Source: Alphaproteobacteria bacterium UBA6411
GTDB lineage: Bacteria > Pseudomonadota > Alphaproteobacteria > CAAGCB01 > CAG-977
NCBI GenBank assembly: GCA_002438565.1
Contig: DJPN01000028.1
Span: 14,876 to 78,875, forward strand
Direction of reading: 5' to 3'
Length of the DNA stretch: 64,000 nt
Shown: positions 1 to 8,930 of the stretch, piece after piece
How positions within the stretch are numbered: position 1 is the stretch's first letter
Layout of the letters: the number at the start of each line of letters is the position of its first letter
The notes under the pieces: model-generated
What the model saw: only the letters and a program-made list of their open reading frames with translations
What the model was told of the DNA's origin: nothing
The model's database searches: none
Program-made: the position numbers and the translations under genes

Positions 1-447
1 TCTGCCGAGCGTTTTGCCGTTCATTTTGCGGCGGGCGAGAGCTTCTTTGGTGCGTTTGCTGATCATCTCGCGTTCCAGTTCGGCGACCAGCCCGAAAGCG
101 AATGCCAGAATCTTGCTCTGCACGTTGTCGCCCAACTCGTAGCCGTCTTTAACAGTTAGCACTTTCGCGCCGATCTTCATGCAATGTTCCAAAATGGAAA
201 TGACCATAAACAGCCGCCGCCCCAGCCGCGACAGTTCCGAACAGATGGTCACGTCCCCTGATTTTATCCGTTTCAGCAGCTTGCCGAGTTTGCGCTTTTC
301 GGGTTCTTTTATCCCCGACACGCCGTCGTCGATAATCCAGCTTTCAATCGGAACGCCTTGTTTTTTCGCCAACTCCTCCACGCCGATCTTTTGGTTTTCG
401 CAATCCTGTTTGTCGGTCGATACCCGCAAATAGCCGTATACAGTCAT
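1..447 (-). CDS. Serine recombinase (resolvase/invertase), C-terminus beyond the window
   Basis: 149 codons of the N-terminal part are present and run off the left edge without a stop. The protein begins MTVYGYLRVSTDKQD, the typical catalytic start of small serine recombinases, with Ser10 as the expected nucleophile. It also has the LSRLGRR motif and an ELEREMISKRTKEAL helix that leads towards the missing helix-turn-helix. Such enzymes cut and rejoin DNA at short sites for cointegrate resolution, inversion or integration. The ATG at 447 is chosen because AAGGA lies 8 bases upstream. Only 22 bases separate it from the end of virB6 on the same strand, so it may be transcribed from the secretion operon. 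Whether it inverts, resolves or integrates cannot be told from this fragment. Confidence 0.88.
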   Translation of the reverse strand, partial: MTVYGYLRVSTDKQDCENQKIGVEELAKKQGVPIESWIIDDGVSGIKEPEKRKLGKLLKRIKSGDVTICSELSRLGRRLFMVISILEHCMKIGAKVLTVKDGYELGDNVQSKILAFAFGLVAELEREMISKRTKEALARRKMNGKTLGR

Positions 448-469
448 CTCTTTTTCCTTTGCTTAAAAA

Positions 470-1399
470 CTATTTCGCTACGACCGCTTTTGCCATAGAC
501 AGCGTTCGGCTTGGAAGCGTTCCGACAAAGTTCAAAACGGCATTGGAAGCGGTTGAATTGCCTATATTGAATATCAGGGCGGGAGTGTTGATGATGGTGG
601 CGTAGGCACCCCAGAGGAGCGCGCCGGTGAAGAGCATCTGCATATAGCCGACGGTACCGACCTCGACGGCGACGTTTTGGTCTTGGAACAGGGAAAGGCT
701 GTTCAGATACGCTAAAACGATGCCGATCGTGCCGCAGGTAAGCACAATCTGCGCCGCGTTCATCAGCAGCAGACGCAGTGCCGCGAACATGGCGGATTTG
801 ACGGGCGGCAGGGCGTAGAACGCGCACAGAATCGGGGCAAGCAAAGCGACGGCGAACAACTGCACAAACACGTTGAACAGGCTGGCGAATATCCGCCACA
901 ACAGCAGAAAGTAAATGACGGCGACGGGAACAACGGCGATTGCCAGCTTCAAGCTTGTCCAAGAGATGTCGCTCATCATCACGCCCAGTTTGTCCAGAAC
1001 GGGGGCAAAGCTGTTTTCCACATGGGTCAGCAGAACGGCGACGCCCGAAGACGACGCTTGAACGGCGGTTTGCCCCTCCGATGTGATGCGCAGGACGCGC
1101 ACGCCCAAGTCCATGCCGAAGTTGTAAATCCAAAAGCAAACGCCGCCCCAGTATTCAAAACTCTGCAACAGCGCCGTCGCAATCGAAAGGTCGATGAACT
1201 CTTTTATCAGGTTTTGCGGATTTTCGGGCTTGCCGAGCAGCATTTCGCACAGGCGGTAAATAATCCAAAGCGTGAACAGATACGACAGCAGCGTTTTCAG
1301 TTCGGGAGTTACGGCGTCAAAGAACGCTTGAGAGAAAGAAAGCGTTTTTTGGTTGAACGCGTCGAATATGGCGCAGGAATAGCAGGAAAGTTCAGCCAT
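470..1399 (-). CDS. virB6: VirB6-type polytopic inner-membrane protein of the T4SS
   Basis: 309 residues with several long hydrophobic stretches in the middle and C-terminal half, no signal peptide, and a Ser/Ala/Asn-rich C-terminus, as in VirB6/TrbL channel proteins. VirB6 sits in the inner membrane and helps pass DNA or protein substrate into the channel. The ATG at 1399 (MAELSCYSC) is preferred over the one at 1426 because a GGAG lies 9 bases upstream and it overlaps the end of virD4 by 8 bases; the upstream ATG has no ribosome binding site. VirB6 proteins are poorly conserved, so the call rests on topology, size and the position after virD4 in a clear virB operon. Confidence 0.82.
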   Translation of the reverse strand: MAELSCYSCAIFDAFNQKTLSFSQAFFDAVTPELKTLLSYLFTLWIIYRLCEMLLGKPENPQNLIKEFIDLSIATALLQSFEYWGGVCFWIYNFGMDLGVRVLRITSEGQTAVQASSSGVAVLLTHVENSFAPVLDKLGVMMSDISWTSLKLAIAVVPVAVIYFLLLWRIFASLFNVFVQLFAVALLAPILCAFYALPPVKSAMFAALRLLLMNAAQIVLTCGTIGIVLAYLNSLSLFQDQNVAVEVGTVGYMQMLFTGALLWGAYATIINTPALIFNIGNSTASNAVLNFVGTLPSRTLSMAKAVVAK

Positions 1400-3119
1400 G
1401 GAGCATCTCCGTAAATCGTTTTTCATTGAAGTAAAGCGGCGTTTTGCACCAAACGGGACGGGTCAGAAAGTTCTGACACAACAAAACGTGCCGCCCGAAC
1501 GGAATCGCGCCCCAGTCGGCAACGGGAATCAAGTCCAGCCCTTCGTCGTTTTCCGACACGGACACGCCGCCTTTGCCCGATTTGCTGACGCTTTTGCGCT
1601 TGCGTGTCGCCTTGCCGACCATTTCCGCCAATTCCTTTTGCGTGGCGTAATTGTTCTGCGCATAAACCAGCAGATACGAGCAGTTCGTTTTGATGGTTTC
1701 AAACGCCTTGTCGCCGTAAGTCGCTTTAATCTGCGCGAAGTCCTGCACAATCAGCCACACGACCGCGCCCATGCCCGCGCCTTTGGACAGAAAGTCCGTC
1801 ATCAGGTTGATCTTGGGCAGACTGGCGAACTCGTCGGCAAGAATCGCGATCGGACACTCGTCCGGCTTTTTCGGAACGTCCAAAGCCCAGCCGAAGAACG
1901 TTTCAAAAAACAAAGCCGTCAGCACGCCCAAAGACTGCGCGTCTTGCTGCGGGAACTTGATGAACACGACGGACGGCGTGGCGCGCAAGTCCCGCCATTC
2001 AAACGAACATTCCCTTGTCGCGCCCTTGACCGCCCGACTGCGCCAGATTTGAAGCTTTGACAAAAACGTCGTCGTATGCGATCCCGCTTCGTTGTCGGGC
2101 GCGTTCACCCAAGACGCAAGGTCGGTTAAAATCCGTTGCGGCGCGCCGACCTCCGCCGCAAAACGAAGCAGGTCGCGCAGATTGTCCTTGGCGGAGTTGA
2201 CCGCCTCCGCCCCTTTTGAAAGCAGCGTCTGCACATCGACGTCTTTGGCGACAAACCCGAACACGCGGAACAAGTGCGGTTCGCGGTAGGTTTCATAGTC
2301 GGCGACGGTCGCGGGATTGTTCGGATCAAGCCGCTGTTCCGCAATCTCCGCCAGATACACGGCAAGCAAAATCAGCGCCGCGATATGCTTTTTGGCGTTC
2401 GCCTCCCAGTGATCTTCCGATTGCCCTTTCTGCCCGACCAGCATCGCGGCGATGCGCTCCGCCTGCCGTTCCGCTTTGCCGAAAGAGGACAGAACGGACG
2501 GGAACACCTTTAACGACAGCGGGTTCCAAGCGTCTTTCGCCTTTTCGTCCGACCAGTCAAGCGCGTACACGGTCTTGCCCGCTTTTTTCAACGGCTCGGC
2601 AAGCAGCGTTTCCAGCTCGCCTTTCGGATCGGCGATAATCAGCGACCCTTTGAACGACAACGCCGTCGGAATCACAAACCCCGCCGTTTTGCCGCTTCGC
2701 GTCGGGGCAAGCGCGATGCCGTGCCGCAAACAGGTCGGGGAAAGCAGTTTCCGACCGACTTTTCCCACAATTACGCCCGAAGCGTTCTTTCGATCGGTCA
2801 GCCCCATGCGTTTCAGGTCGGACGCGGTCGCAAACCGCGCTTCGCCGTAAGCGGATTCCTTTGTGATAAAACAGGCATACGCCGCCCAAAGCGTCAACGC
2901 GGCAAGCAACAAAAATCCGCTTGTCCCGATACCGAACTTTTGCCAATCGACGCCCGCAAAATCCGCCTTGACTACAACGGCGCGGGCATAACGCAAACAA
3001 GCGGCGAACACTTTGCCGTTCCGCACGGCGCCGGCGTACACGGCGCACAGAACGCACAAAACAATTCCGCAAAACAAAACGCGCTGTTGCAGCTGCCGCG
3101 CTTCAGACCATGGCGTCAT
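1392..3119 (-). CDS. virD4: VirD4-type coupling ATPase (T4CP)
   Basis: 575 residues from MTPWSEARQ. Two N-terminal membrane segments (about 14-31 and 67-84) are followed by a TraG/VirD4 ATPase domain. The Walker A is APTRSGKT (about 138-145) and the Walker B lies in AILADEFASLPK. Coupling proteins recruit the relaxase-DNA complex or effectors to the secretion channel using ATP. The start at 3119 has GGGGGAG upstream and forms an ATGA overlap with the end of virB11; the longer open frame upstream is only a shadow of virB11. The presence of a coupling protein implies that a relaxase or effector set exists elsewhere on the element. Confidence 0.95.
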   Translation of the reverse strand: MTPWSEARQLQQRVLFCGIVLCVLCAVYAGAVRNGKVFAACLRYARAVVVKADFAGVDWQKFGIGTSGFLLLAALTLWAAYACFITKESAYGEARFATASDLKRMGLTDRKNASGVIVGKVGRKLLSPTCLRHGIALAPTRSGKTAGFVIPTALSFKGSLIIADPKGELETLLAEPLKKAGKTVYALDWSDEKAKDAWNPLSLKVFPSVLSSFGKAERQAERIAAMLVGQKGQSEDHWEANAKKHIAALILLAVYLAEIAEQRLDPNNPATVADYETYREPHLFRVFGFVAKDVDVQTLLSKGAEAVNSAKDNLRDLLRFAAEVGAPQRILTDLASWVNAPDNEAGSHTTTFLSKLQIWRSRAVKGATRECSFEWRDLRATPSVVFIKFPQQDAQSLGVLTALFFETFFGWALDVPKKPDECPIAILADEFASLPKINLMTDFLSKGAGMGAVVWLIVQDFAQIKATYGDKAFETIKTNCSYLLVYAQNNYATQKELAEMVGKATRKRKSVSKSGKGGVSVSENDEGLDLIPVADWGAIPFGRHVLLCQNFLTRPVWCKTPLYFNEKRFTEMLHG

Positions 3120-4063
3120 CAGTAGTCGCTCCCCCGCAATGCAATGTCCGCGATGTAGCGCACGCCTTCGGACACTTTGATCTGAATGACGCAGTCCAGA
3201 CATTCCCGCACAATCTTTTCCATAACGTCCTTGTCCACGCTTTTGTCGCCCGTCATCGCGTTCGTCACCACCTTGGACAAAGCGTGCATCGCCGACCCCG
3301 CGTGTATGGTCGTCATACAGCCGCCGTGTCCGTTGTTCAGCAAAGACAACAGCGTCCAAGTGTTCCGGCTTCTCAGTTCTCCGCAAGCGATGCGGTCGGG
3401 ACGCAAACGCATCATTGCGTCTATGACATCGTTTTGAGTGATTTCCGTTTCCGTCCCATTATCGGGTAAAACAAAGTGAACCGTGTTTTTCAAATGCGTC
3501 GTGTCCAATTCCCGCACGTCTTCCATCGTTAAAAAGCGGTCGGTTTCGGGAACGTGTTTCAACAGCACGTTTAACAGGTTCGTCTTGCCCGAACCCGTCG
3601 CGCCGCTGATCAGAATGTTGCGCTTTTCCAAAACCAGCCGGCGCAGACTGTTCGGCACGTCCGCAAAGTCGAACGTCATTTCCGGCTTCGGCGCAAAGGA
3701 TTTTTCGGTCAGAAAGTTCTCTATCGTCAGGTTTCTCGCCCGTTTTAAACGCACGGCGGCGCACAGCCCGCTTTCAACCGTCGTCCCCATGCACAAGTGC
3801 AGACGATGCCCGTCCGGCAGCTCCGCCCCCAAGTACGGATGCGCGTCAAAGTCCGTTCCCGCGCGGTTGGCAAGAATGCGACCGACGGACAAAAACATCT
3901 CTTTCGTGATGTTTTGATCGCGAACAAACTCCCAGCCCGACAAGCCTTCCAAAACGACCTCATGTTCGCGGTTTACAATCACTTCGTTCGTTCCCGTCAG
4001 CTCCAAGTACGGCTCCAACGGGCGCAGGGCGTTTTTCAAAGCGGCGCTATCGGCACGGCACAT
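3119..4063 (-). CDS. virB11: VirB11 secretion ATPase
   Basis: 314 residues, normal length. It contains the Walker A GATGSGKT (154-161), the Asp box (TMEDVREL), a Walker B region around RIACGELR and the His box MTTIHAGS. VirB11 is a cytoplasmic hexameric traffic ATPase that powers pilus assembly and substrate transfer together with VirB4 and VirD4. Its 5' end overlaps the Cys-repeat gene by 17 bases and its 3' end overlaps virD4 as ATGA, so all three are probably translated from one message. Confidence 0.96.
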   Translation of the reverse strand: MCRADSAALKNALRPLEPYLELTGTNEVIVNREHEVVLEGLSGWEFVRDQNITKEMFLSVGRILANRAGTDFDAHPYLGAELPDGHRLHLCMGTTVESGLCAAVRLKRARNLTIENFLTEKSFAPKPEMTFDFADVPNSLRRLVLEKRNILISGATGSGKTNLLNVLLKHVPETDRFLTMEDVRELDTTHLKNTVHFVLPDNGTETEITQNDVIDAMMRLRPDRIACGELRSRNTWTLLSLLNNGHGGCMTTIHAGSAMHALSKVVTNAMTGDKSVDKDVMEKIVRECLDCVIQIKVSEGVRYIADIALRGSDY

Positions 4064-6029
4064 CGGGCACCGCCTGTCCGTTGTCGCACGTTCCGCTTAA
4101 AACGTATTTTCCCCCGCACGGTTTGGATTTGTCGCACGTTTTCGATTTTTGCGAACTGATCGCCGTTTGCGTCCACGCCGAACAAACCTTCGCCCCCGTT
4201 CCCGCATGAACGCCGCGCGTTCTGGAATACGTCGCCGTGTAAATCCTGTATCTGCCGAACACGGCGCAGGCAATGCCCGAACAGTTGCGGCGGGCGCAAT
4301 AACTCGCCGTTTCCGTCTGATCATCGTCTTTGCACAAATAAACGGGCAAGACCTCCGTCATCGGCGTTTTTCGCTCGACCGTTTGCCCGTTCGGCAGCAG
4401 ATACGTTTCCAAAAGCACTTGCTTGAAGTTCCGCCAGCACCCCGCATCCGCGTATTCGTCGGTTTTGACGACCCGCTCAGACTGTTTCGCCAAAGGAACG
4501 GCGATACTGTCTTTGGTAATTGCCGCGTCCGCTATTTTAATCCGCCCCGACGACAGATCGATGTAATACGCGATAAGCGACGTCGCTTTCATCGTTTCAA
4601 AATCGGGCTGCCAGTCTTCAATGACCGCCTGATGCTGATAGGTTAAAGCGTTCGGTTCGCACTTGGTCAGATACACGCGCGCGTTTTTGTCGTTGACGTA
4701 GTAATACCGGCTGTATCCGTAGGAGAACCCCGCCGTAAAATCGTCCTTGTGCAATCCCTCGCACCCGTCAAACGTTTCCAAAATGTCGGTTTGCGACACG
4801 GGTTGGCAATCCGTCAGGTAATGCAGTCCGCTCACGGTGTTCACCTTTTTGCGTTCGTATCTGACGGCTTTCTTGGCGGCAAGGTTGTCCCTATAATAAC
4901 AGAACTCGTCCGCGATCGGATACGTTTTGTCGCCGTCCTGACACGCGGTCACGTCAACGCTTTGCCCGTCCCTGTCGTAAACGTACTTGCCCTGCTGATA
5001 GGCGACGTTCTTTTCCCCGTCAACACGGATTGAACAGGTATCGTAAGTAAAGCGCAGATCGAACGTTCTTGTCGTATCCCTTGTCTGACACTCGGACACC
5101 GTAACGGCGCGGTCGGTGTCGTCCGTGTAATACAAATACGATTGCTCCAAAACCTTTTTGCCGTTCATGTCGATTTGCGGCAGGCAGTCAAGGCTTTCCT
5201 TGATGTCGAACGCCTGTTCTTCGTCGCGGGTGCATTCCTTTAAAAACTTCTGCTCGCCCTTGTCCAGAAAGTACGGCTTGTACATTTTAAAAGCTTTCTT
5301 GTCCGCCAAAACAACATCGTCGGCGCAAAGGGAATACGCCCGCAAAATGTCGATCGGAAAGTCGGAATCCTGACAGCCCTGCCGTTCGACCTCTTGTCCG
5401 TTGACGGATTTGACGACCTCGCTTTGATACACGACGACATTGTTGTCCCAATCAACGCGCACGGGACATTCGGCAAGAGTGAAGGCGACCTCGTCCTGTT
5501 GTTCGTTCACGGCAATCGCCGAAGAATCGTAGGTTTCCGCATCGTCCCGTTCGGCGCGTTCGGACAGGGTCGGAAAGGACGGGCGCGTTTGCTCCCGTTC
5601 GGTTCCGACAGCCTGTTCCGCGTCGAACAGCAAAGGCAGCAGGGACAGCAGTTTTTCTTTGTCGCCTTCGACGGTTAAAACCTTGTTTTGTTCCAGAACA
5701 GCCGCGCCGCCGGCGTCAGCTTTGTACGGTTCGGGCAATCCGACGGATTTGCCGTTTTGTGTGTTCCGCGCTCCGTCGAACACGGCGGATTTATCCTCAA
5801 AATATCCCGTCAGTTCCACGCCGTTCAGGTTCAGCGCCGTTTCCGGCTGCAAAGGCGTCAATCCCGCCGCGACCGTTCCGCCATTCTCGACCGCCGTTTC
5901 CGCCGCGATCAGCACGTCAAAGGTTTGCGCCGCTTCCTGCGCCAGACACCTGAACGCGATCGCCGCCGCCGTCAAAGCGATAATCCATTTTATCCGTTTG
6001 TGTTTTTGCCGCCGTCTATAATACGTCAT
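4047..6029 (-). CDS. Secreted protein with six Cys-pair repeats, T4SS-linked, unknown function
   Basis: 660 residues. A basic start and hydrophobic stretch (about 13-30) look like a signal peptide or N-terminal anchor. Residues about 170-460 hold six imperfect repeats of 45-50 residues, each with two Cys about 31 residues apart (188/219, 235/266, 282/314, 332/363, 377/408, 423/457). The repeats share a pattern of FD or YD before the first Cys, an aromatic-rich middle, and a Cys followed by polar residues. The last 120 residues carry about ten further Cys. The export signal and paired Cys suggest a disulfide-bonded envelope or surface protein. By position between virB10 and virB11 it may act in mating-pair contact or surface attachment, but I recognise no family. 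The ATG at 6029 is chosen for GGAG 9 bases upstream and because the signal sequence starts there. Confidence 0.85.
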   Translation of the reverse strand: MTYYRRRQKHKRIKWIIALTAAAIAFRCLAQEAAQTFDVLIAAETAVENGGTVAAGLTPLQPETALNLNGVELTGYFEDKSAVFDGARNTQNGKSVGLPEPYKADAGGAAVLEQNKVLTVEGDKEKLLSLLPLLFDAEQAVGTEREQTRPSFPTLSERAERDDAETYDSSAIAVNEQQDEVAFTLAECPVRVDWDNNVVVYQSEVVKSVNGQEVERQGCQDSDFPIDILRAYSLCADDVVLADKKAFKMYKPYFLDKGEQKFLKECTRDEEQAFDIKESLDCLPQIDMNGKKVLEQSYLYYTDDTDRAVTVSECQTRDTTRTFDLRFTYDTCSIRVDGEKNVAYQQGKYVYDRDGQSVDVTACQDGDKTYPIADEFCYYRDNLAAKKAVRYERKKVNTVSGLHYLTDCQPVSQTDILETFDGCEGLHKDDFTAGFSYGYSRYYYVNDKNARVYLTKCEPNALTYQHQAVIEDWQPDFETMKATSLIAYYIDLSSGRIKIADAAITKDSIAVPLAKQSERVVKTDEYADAGCWRNFKQVLLETYLLPNGQTVERKTPMTEVLPVYLCKDDDQTETASYCARRNCSGIACAVFGRYRIYTATYSRTRGVHAGTGAKVCSAWTQTAISSQKSKTCDKSKPCGGKYVLSGTCDNGQAVPDVPCR

Positions 6030-6159
6030 TGCTCTGTCTCCATAATTGCCTGATTGTTTGGGTTTCGTCGGGTTCAGGGCAAACCGACGCCGCGGCGCCG
6101 CTTCGTTCAAAACAGTAAATCGCAATCACCCAAAAACACCGCCCGATCAGCCGCTTCAT
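6016..6159 (-). CDS. Small 47-residue protein between virB10 and the Cys-repeat gene
   Basis: The ATG overlaps the virB10 stop as ATGA and the end overlaps the next gene's start by 14 bases, so it fits a translationally coupled chain. The product begins MKRLIGRCFWVIAIYC: a basic start followed by a hydrophobic stretch, compatible with an exported or membrane peptide. A short polar tail follows. No family is recognised and no lipobox is seen, so it is not a clear VirB7. Without the overlaps I would not call it. Confidence 0.5.
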   Translation of the reverse strand: MKRLIGRCFWVIAIYCFERSGAAASVCPEPDETQTIRQLWRQSNDVL

Positions 6160-7169
6160 CAACGCTCCCGTTTCAATGTGATGTCGCTCGCCAAGCGGAT
6201 TAAAATCGGTTCGCCCTGCGCGATGGTGATTACGGGCGCGATGCTCATTGTTTGTTCCAAAATCTTGGTCGTGATCTCGGTCGTGTTGTCGGACAGACGG
6301 TTCCAAAACTCTTCGTATTCGTCGCCGTTCACTTTCGCTTTGCCCAATCCCGCTATGCCGCCGATAAGGGAAGTGCTGAACGCCAAGCCGTAGCGTTCCC
6401 AGTTCCGGTTGTCCACGTCGCCGACCAATCCCGTGCGCCCCATTTTGTCCGCCGCGTACGCGAACGCCGCGCCCGACGAATAGACCTCAGCCCCGTCCGC
6501 CGCGCGGATAATGCGGTAAAACGCGATTTCCACCCGCGTGTCCCCGACCTTTTTCGTCGGCTGGTACTTGCCGATGACCACGTCGCCTTTTTCCAACAGC
6601 TTGAACCGTCCCGATGCGCCGAACACGTCTTCGGACACATACGCCCGAACCGTCCCCGCGATTTGCGTGTTGATCCCGTCCAGCAGAACGGCGGGTATCG
6701 TCCTGTCCTCTGTTAAAATGAAAGACCTGTCCACCGGATACGAACTCGTGATGTTCAGCGCGGCGTAAGCTTTGTCCCGCGGCGGCTGTTGAAGCGACGC
6801 GGTTTCCCGCCGTTCCGTTTTTACCTCTTCCCGCACCCCGTTTAAAAACGTTCCGCCCGCCTCCGTTCTCGCCGCCCGTTTCAGCGCGAATCTCGCTTTT
6901 AACAAAGCTTGTTTATCCAGCCGCTCCTCTTTCTTTTGTTCGGCTTGTTTTTCTTTCGCGCGTTCGGCGGCGATGATCCGTTTCGCTTTTTCCTCGGCGC
7001 GTTTTTCGACTTCCTTTTCCACCACGACAACGGGCGGTTTCGGCGGATCGGGCAGCACCGTAAAATAATCGGCGGGGTATTCCGCCGTAATGGGAACGGG
7101 CTTTTGTTCCGCCGCTTCCTTATCGCACCCCGTCAGCAGCAGCGTCAGGACGATTGCCGTTTTAAGCAT
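6159..7169 (-). CDS. virB10: VirB10/TrbI-type T4SS core protein with a lipoprotein-like N-terminus
   Basis: 336 residues. The C-terminal half is VirB10-like, with the channel-forming beta domain beginning near the IPAVLLDGINTQ segment and ending in ITIAQGEPILIRLASDITL. A proline-rich segment and a long charged helix rich in Lys, Glu and Ala (about 45-100) form the periplasm-spanning part. VirB10 connects the inner and outer membranes as part of the core complex with VirB7 and VirB9. Unusually, the N-terminus reads as a lipoprotein signal with the lipobox LLTGC (Cys15), instead of a cytoplasmic tail plus transmembrane helix. The gene overlaps virB9 by 25 bases. Confidence 0.92.
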   Translation of the reverse strand: MLKTAIVLTLLLTGCDKEAAEQKPVPITAEYPADYFTVLPDPPKPPVVVVEKEVEKRAEEKAKRIIAAERAKEKQAEQKKEERLDKQALLKARFALKRAARTEAGGTFLNGVREEVKTERRETASLQQPPRDKAYAALNITSSYPVDRSFILTEDRTIPAVLLDGINTQIAGTVRAYVSEDVFGASGRFKLLEKGDVVIGKYQPTKKVGDTRVEIAFYRIIRAADGAEVYSSGAAFAYAADKMGRTGLVGDVDNRNWERYGLAFSTSLIGGIAGLGKAKVNGDEYEEFWNRLSDNTTEITTKILEQTMSIAPVITIAQGEPILIRLASDITLKRER

Positions 7170-8020
7170 ACCGTTTTCTCTCCGTACCGAAGCGTTATCG
7201 GATTGATTGTTTCCACCACCAGATACCGCCCGTCCGGCGATTTGCGCACGTTGACGGGCTGATCCACCCGATCAACCACCTGATACGCGACGGGCAGGAC
7301 TTTGCCCTCGTTGTCCGCCCCGTAATCCAGATAGGTGAACCGTTCGTCCCTGAACGACAAAACAGGCGCGATTGTTTTATCCCCGCGCATCTCGACGTCG
7401 TGCCGAATCTTCGTCGGATCGAACTTCAATTCGTTCAGCCACGTTTTCCCGCCGTTTCGCGTCAAAGTCGTCAGGCTTTCGACGCTTTCCTTGCGTTTCA
7501 AGTCCGTTTCCGTCGCAAAAAAGCTTTTCACGCTCGGCACCGGCGCGTCCACATACACGACTTGGTCGCTGATCGTTTCCGACCGGACGCTCTGACTTGC
7601 CAGATAGAAGTTATAGATGTTCCCCGACCGTCCGACGACCGTCAGGCTCGTGTCCGCGCCCGCCGTCAAGGCTTCGACGTACAGCATCGCCTTGTTGTTC
7701 ATTTCTTTTTGGCGGAAGTTTACGCCGTCCGCCAGAACAGACTGGTCGATAACGTCCCAGTCGGGCAGTTTGAACACCGTTCCCATGCCTTCGCGCAATC
7801 TGACCTTGAACGTCCGCCCGCGTCCCCAGACGAACACTTTGTTTCCCGCTTTCGTTTCCGTCTTTTGCTTTTCCCATGCCTTTTGCGTCGCCGGTTCCGG
7901 CGGAACCTCGCCCAGCACCGCGTCAATGCTTTTCAGCAGCTCTTGCGGTTTTGGCGCAAGCGTTGCGGCGTGTGCCGCTCCAGCCGCTGTCAGCGCGATT
8001 AAAAAAAGTATCCGTTTCAT
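7145..8020 (-). CDS. virB9: VirB9/CagX-type outer-membrane core protein of the T4SS
   Basis: 291 residues with a clear signal peptide (cleavage probably after AAGAAHA, about residue 18). The N-terminal domain contains VFVWGRGRTFKVRLREGMGT and the C-terminal domain ends in the VirB10-binding beta region with YLDYGADNEGKVLPVAYQV. VirB9 forms the periplasmic and outer-membrane ring with VirB7 and VirB10. The start has AAGGAG 8 bases upstream and lies 3 bases after the virB8 stop. Confidence 0.95.
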   Translation of the reverse strand: MKRILFLIALTAAGAAHAATLAPKPQELLKSIDAVLGEVPPEPATQKAWEKQKTETKAGNKVFVWGRGRTFKVRLREGMGTVFKLPDWDVIDQSVLADGVNFRQKEMNNKAMLYVEALTAGADTSLTVVGRSGNIYNFYLASQSVRSETISDQVVYVDAPVPSVKSFFATETDLKRKESVESLTTLTRNGGKTWLNELKFDPTKIRHDVEMRGDKTIAPVLSFRDERFTYLDYGADNEGKVLPVAYQVVDRVDQPVNVRKSPDGRYLVVETINPITLRYGEKTVCLKRQSS

Positions 8021-8023
8021 CGT

Positions 8024-8701
8024 TTATTCTCCTTTCGGATTGCCTTTGACCGACACGGCGTAGTTTTCCACAATCAAGCCGAACGGGTTGGTTCCGGTTT
8101 TCGCCGCGTTCGCCTCTATGCCAGCCAAGCGCGCTTTGAACGTCGCGACAAAAGTTTTCGTCCGGACTTTCACGCCGCTTTTGCGGTCGGTCGCGACATA
8201 CTCCGCCCGCCACACGTCGTCCGCGTCGGGGATTTGTTCCAAGCTCTGCACAAACACGTCCCGCGTCAGTTCGTTCTTGGCGTAATAAACCAGAGGACTG
8301 TCGGGATTGCCCGAACTCATGTGTTCCGCGAACAGTTTGAACCATTGCGGGTGGGTGAACGTCTGCACCCATTTGAACCGCTCGTCGTCGTCCACAAAGT
8401 TGATTGTTTCCCGCTTTTCCACATACTCGGTCAAAGTGGAGCGGACATACTGTTCCAAGGTCGAACGATCGATTTGTTCGGGCAGCAGACGCACGATTTG
8501 CGCCCCGTCCGTCATCGACACGAACACGGTTTCCGTTTGTTTCAACGGCAGCAAAGCCAGCACCGCGCAAAAACTGCCGACGATCGCGAACACGCTCGCC
8601 CCCGCGATTTTGCTTAGCACCACGACCGATTTTTCCAATCGGCGCAGATAACTCGCGCTGTTCGTCGCGGGCTGGTCAAGCGTCGGTTCTTCGCCGTTCA
8701 T
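8024..8701 (-). CDS. virB8: VirB8-type inner-membrane assembly protein of the T4SS
   Basis: 225 residues: a short cytoplasmic N-terminus, one transmembrane helix (about 29-52) and a periplasmic NTF2-like domain, the VirB8 layout. VirB8 is a bitopic assembly factor that contacts VirB4, VirB9 and VirB10. It lies directly upstream of virB9 and overlaps the preceding 60-residue gene as ATGA. Confidence 0.92.
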   Translation of the reverse strand: MNGEEPTLDQPATNSASYLRRLEKSVVVLSKIAGASVFAIVGSFCAVLALLPLKQTETVFVSMTDGAQIVRLLPEQIDRSTLEQYVRSTLTEYVEKRETINFVDDDERFKWVQTFTHPQWFKLFAEHMSSGNPDSPLVYYAKNELTRDVFVQSLEQIPDADDVWRAEYVATDRKSGVKVRTKTFVATFKARLAGIEANAAKTGTNPFGLIVENYAVSVKGNPKGE

Positions 8702-8880
8702 TCCCCGACCCTTTCCACAAAGCCGCTTTTAAAGCAGTCTTTCAACACCGCAAGCGCGATCATCGCGTCCAGCCGCAATCCGCTGTCGTTCGGCAGAGCC
8801 TCTTCCAGCCGCCGTTGCAGCGCCTCCACCCTTTCCAAATCCAGATAACTCTGCTTGACCTTATTGACTTTCCCGACCAT
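8698..8880 (-). CDS. Small 60-residue protein, first gene of the virB8-virB6 block
   Basis: The sequence is soluble and helical-looking (MVGKVNKVKQSYLDLERVEA) with no membrane segment. The start has a strong GGGAGGAG ribosome binding site and the stop overlaps the virB8 start as ATGA, which supports a real, co-translated gene. It follows a terminator-like hairpin, so transcription of the downstream virB block may begin just upstream of it. No family is recognised. Confidence 0.6.
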   Translation of the reverse strand: MVGKVNKVKQSYLDLERVEALQRRLEEALPNDSGLRLDAMIALAVLKDCFKSGFVERVGE

Positions 8881-8930
8881 ACGCCTTTCTCCTCCCGCGG
8901 TTTGTTCGGAAAAAGTCTATCCCCCTACGC

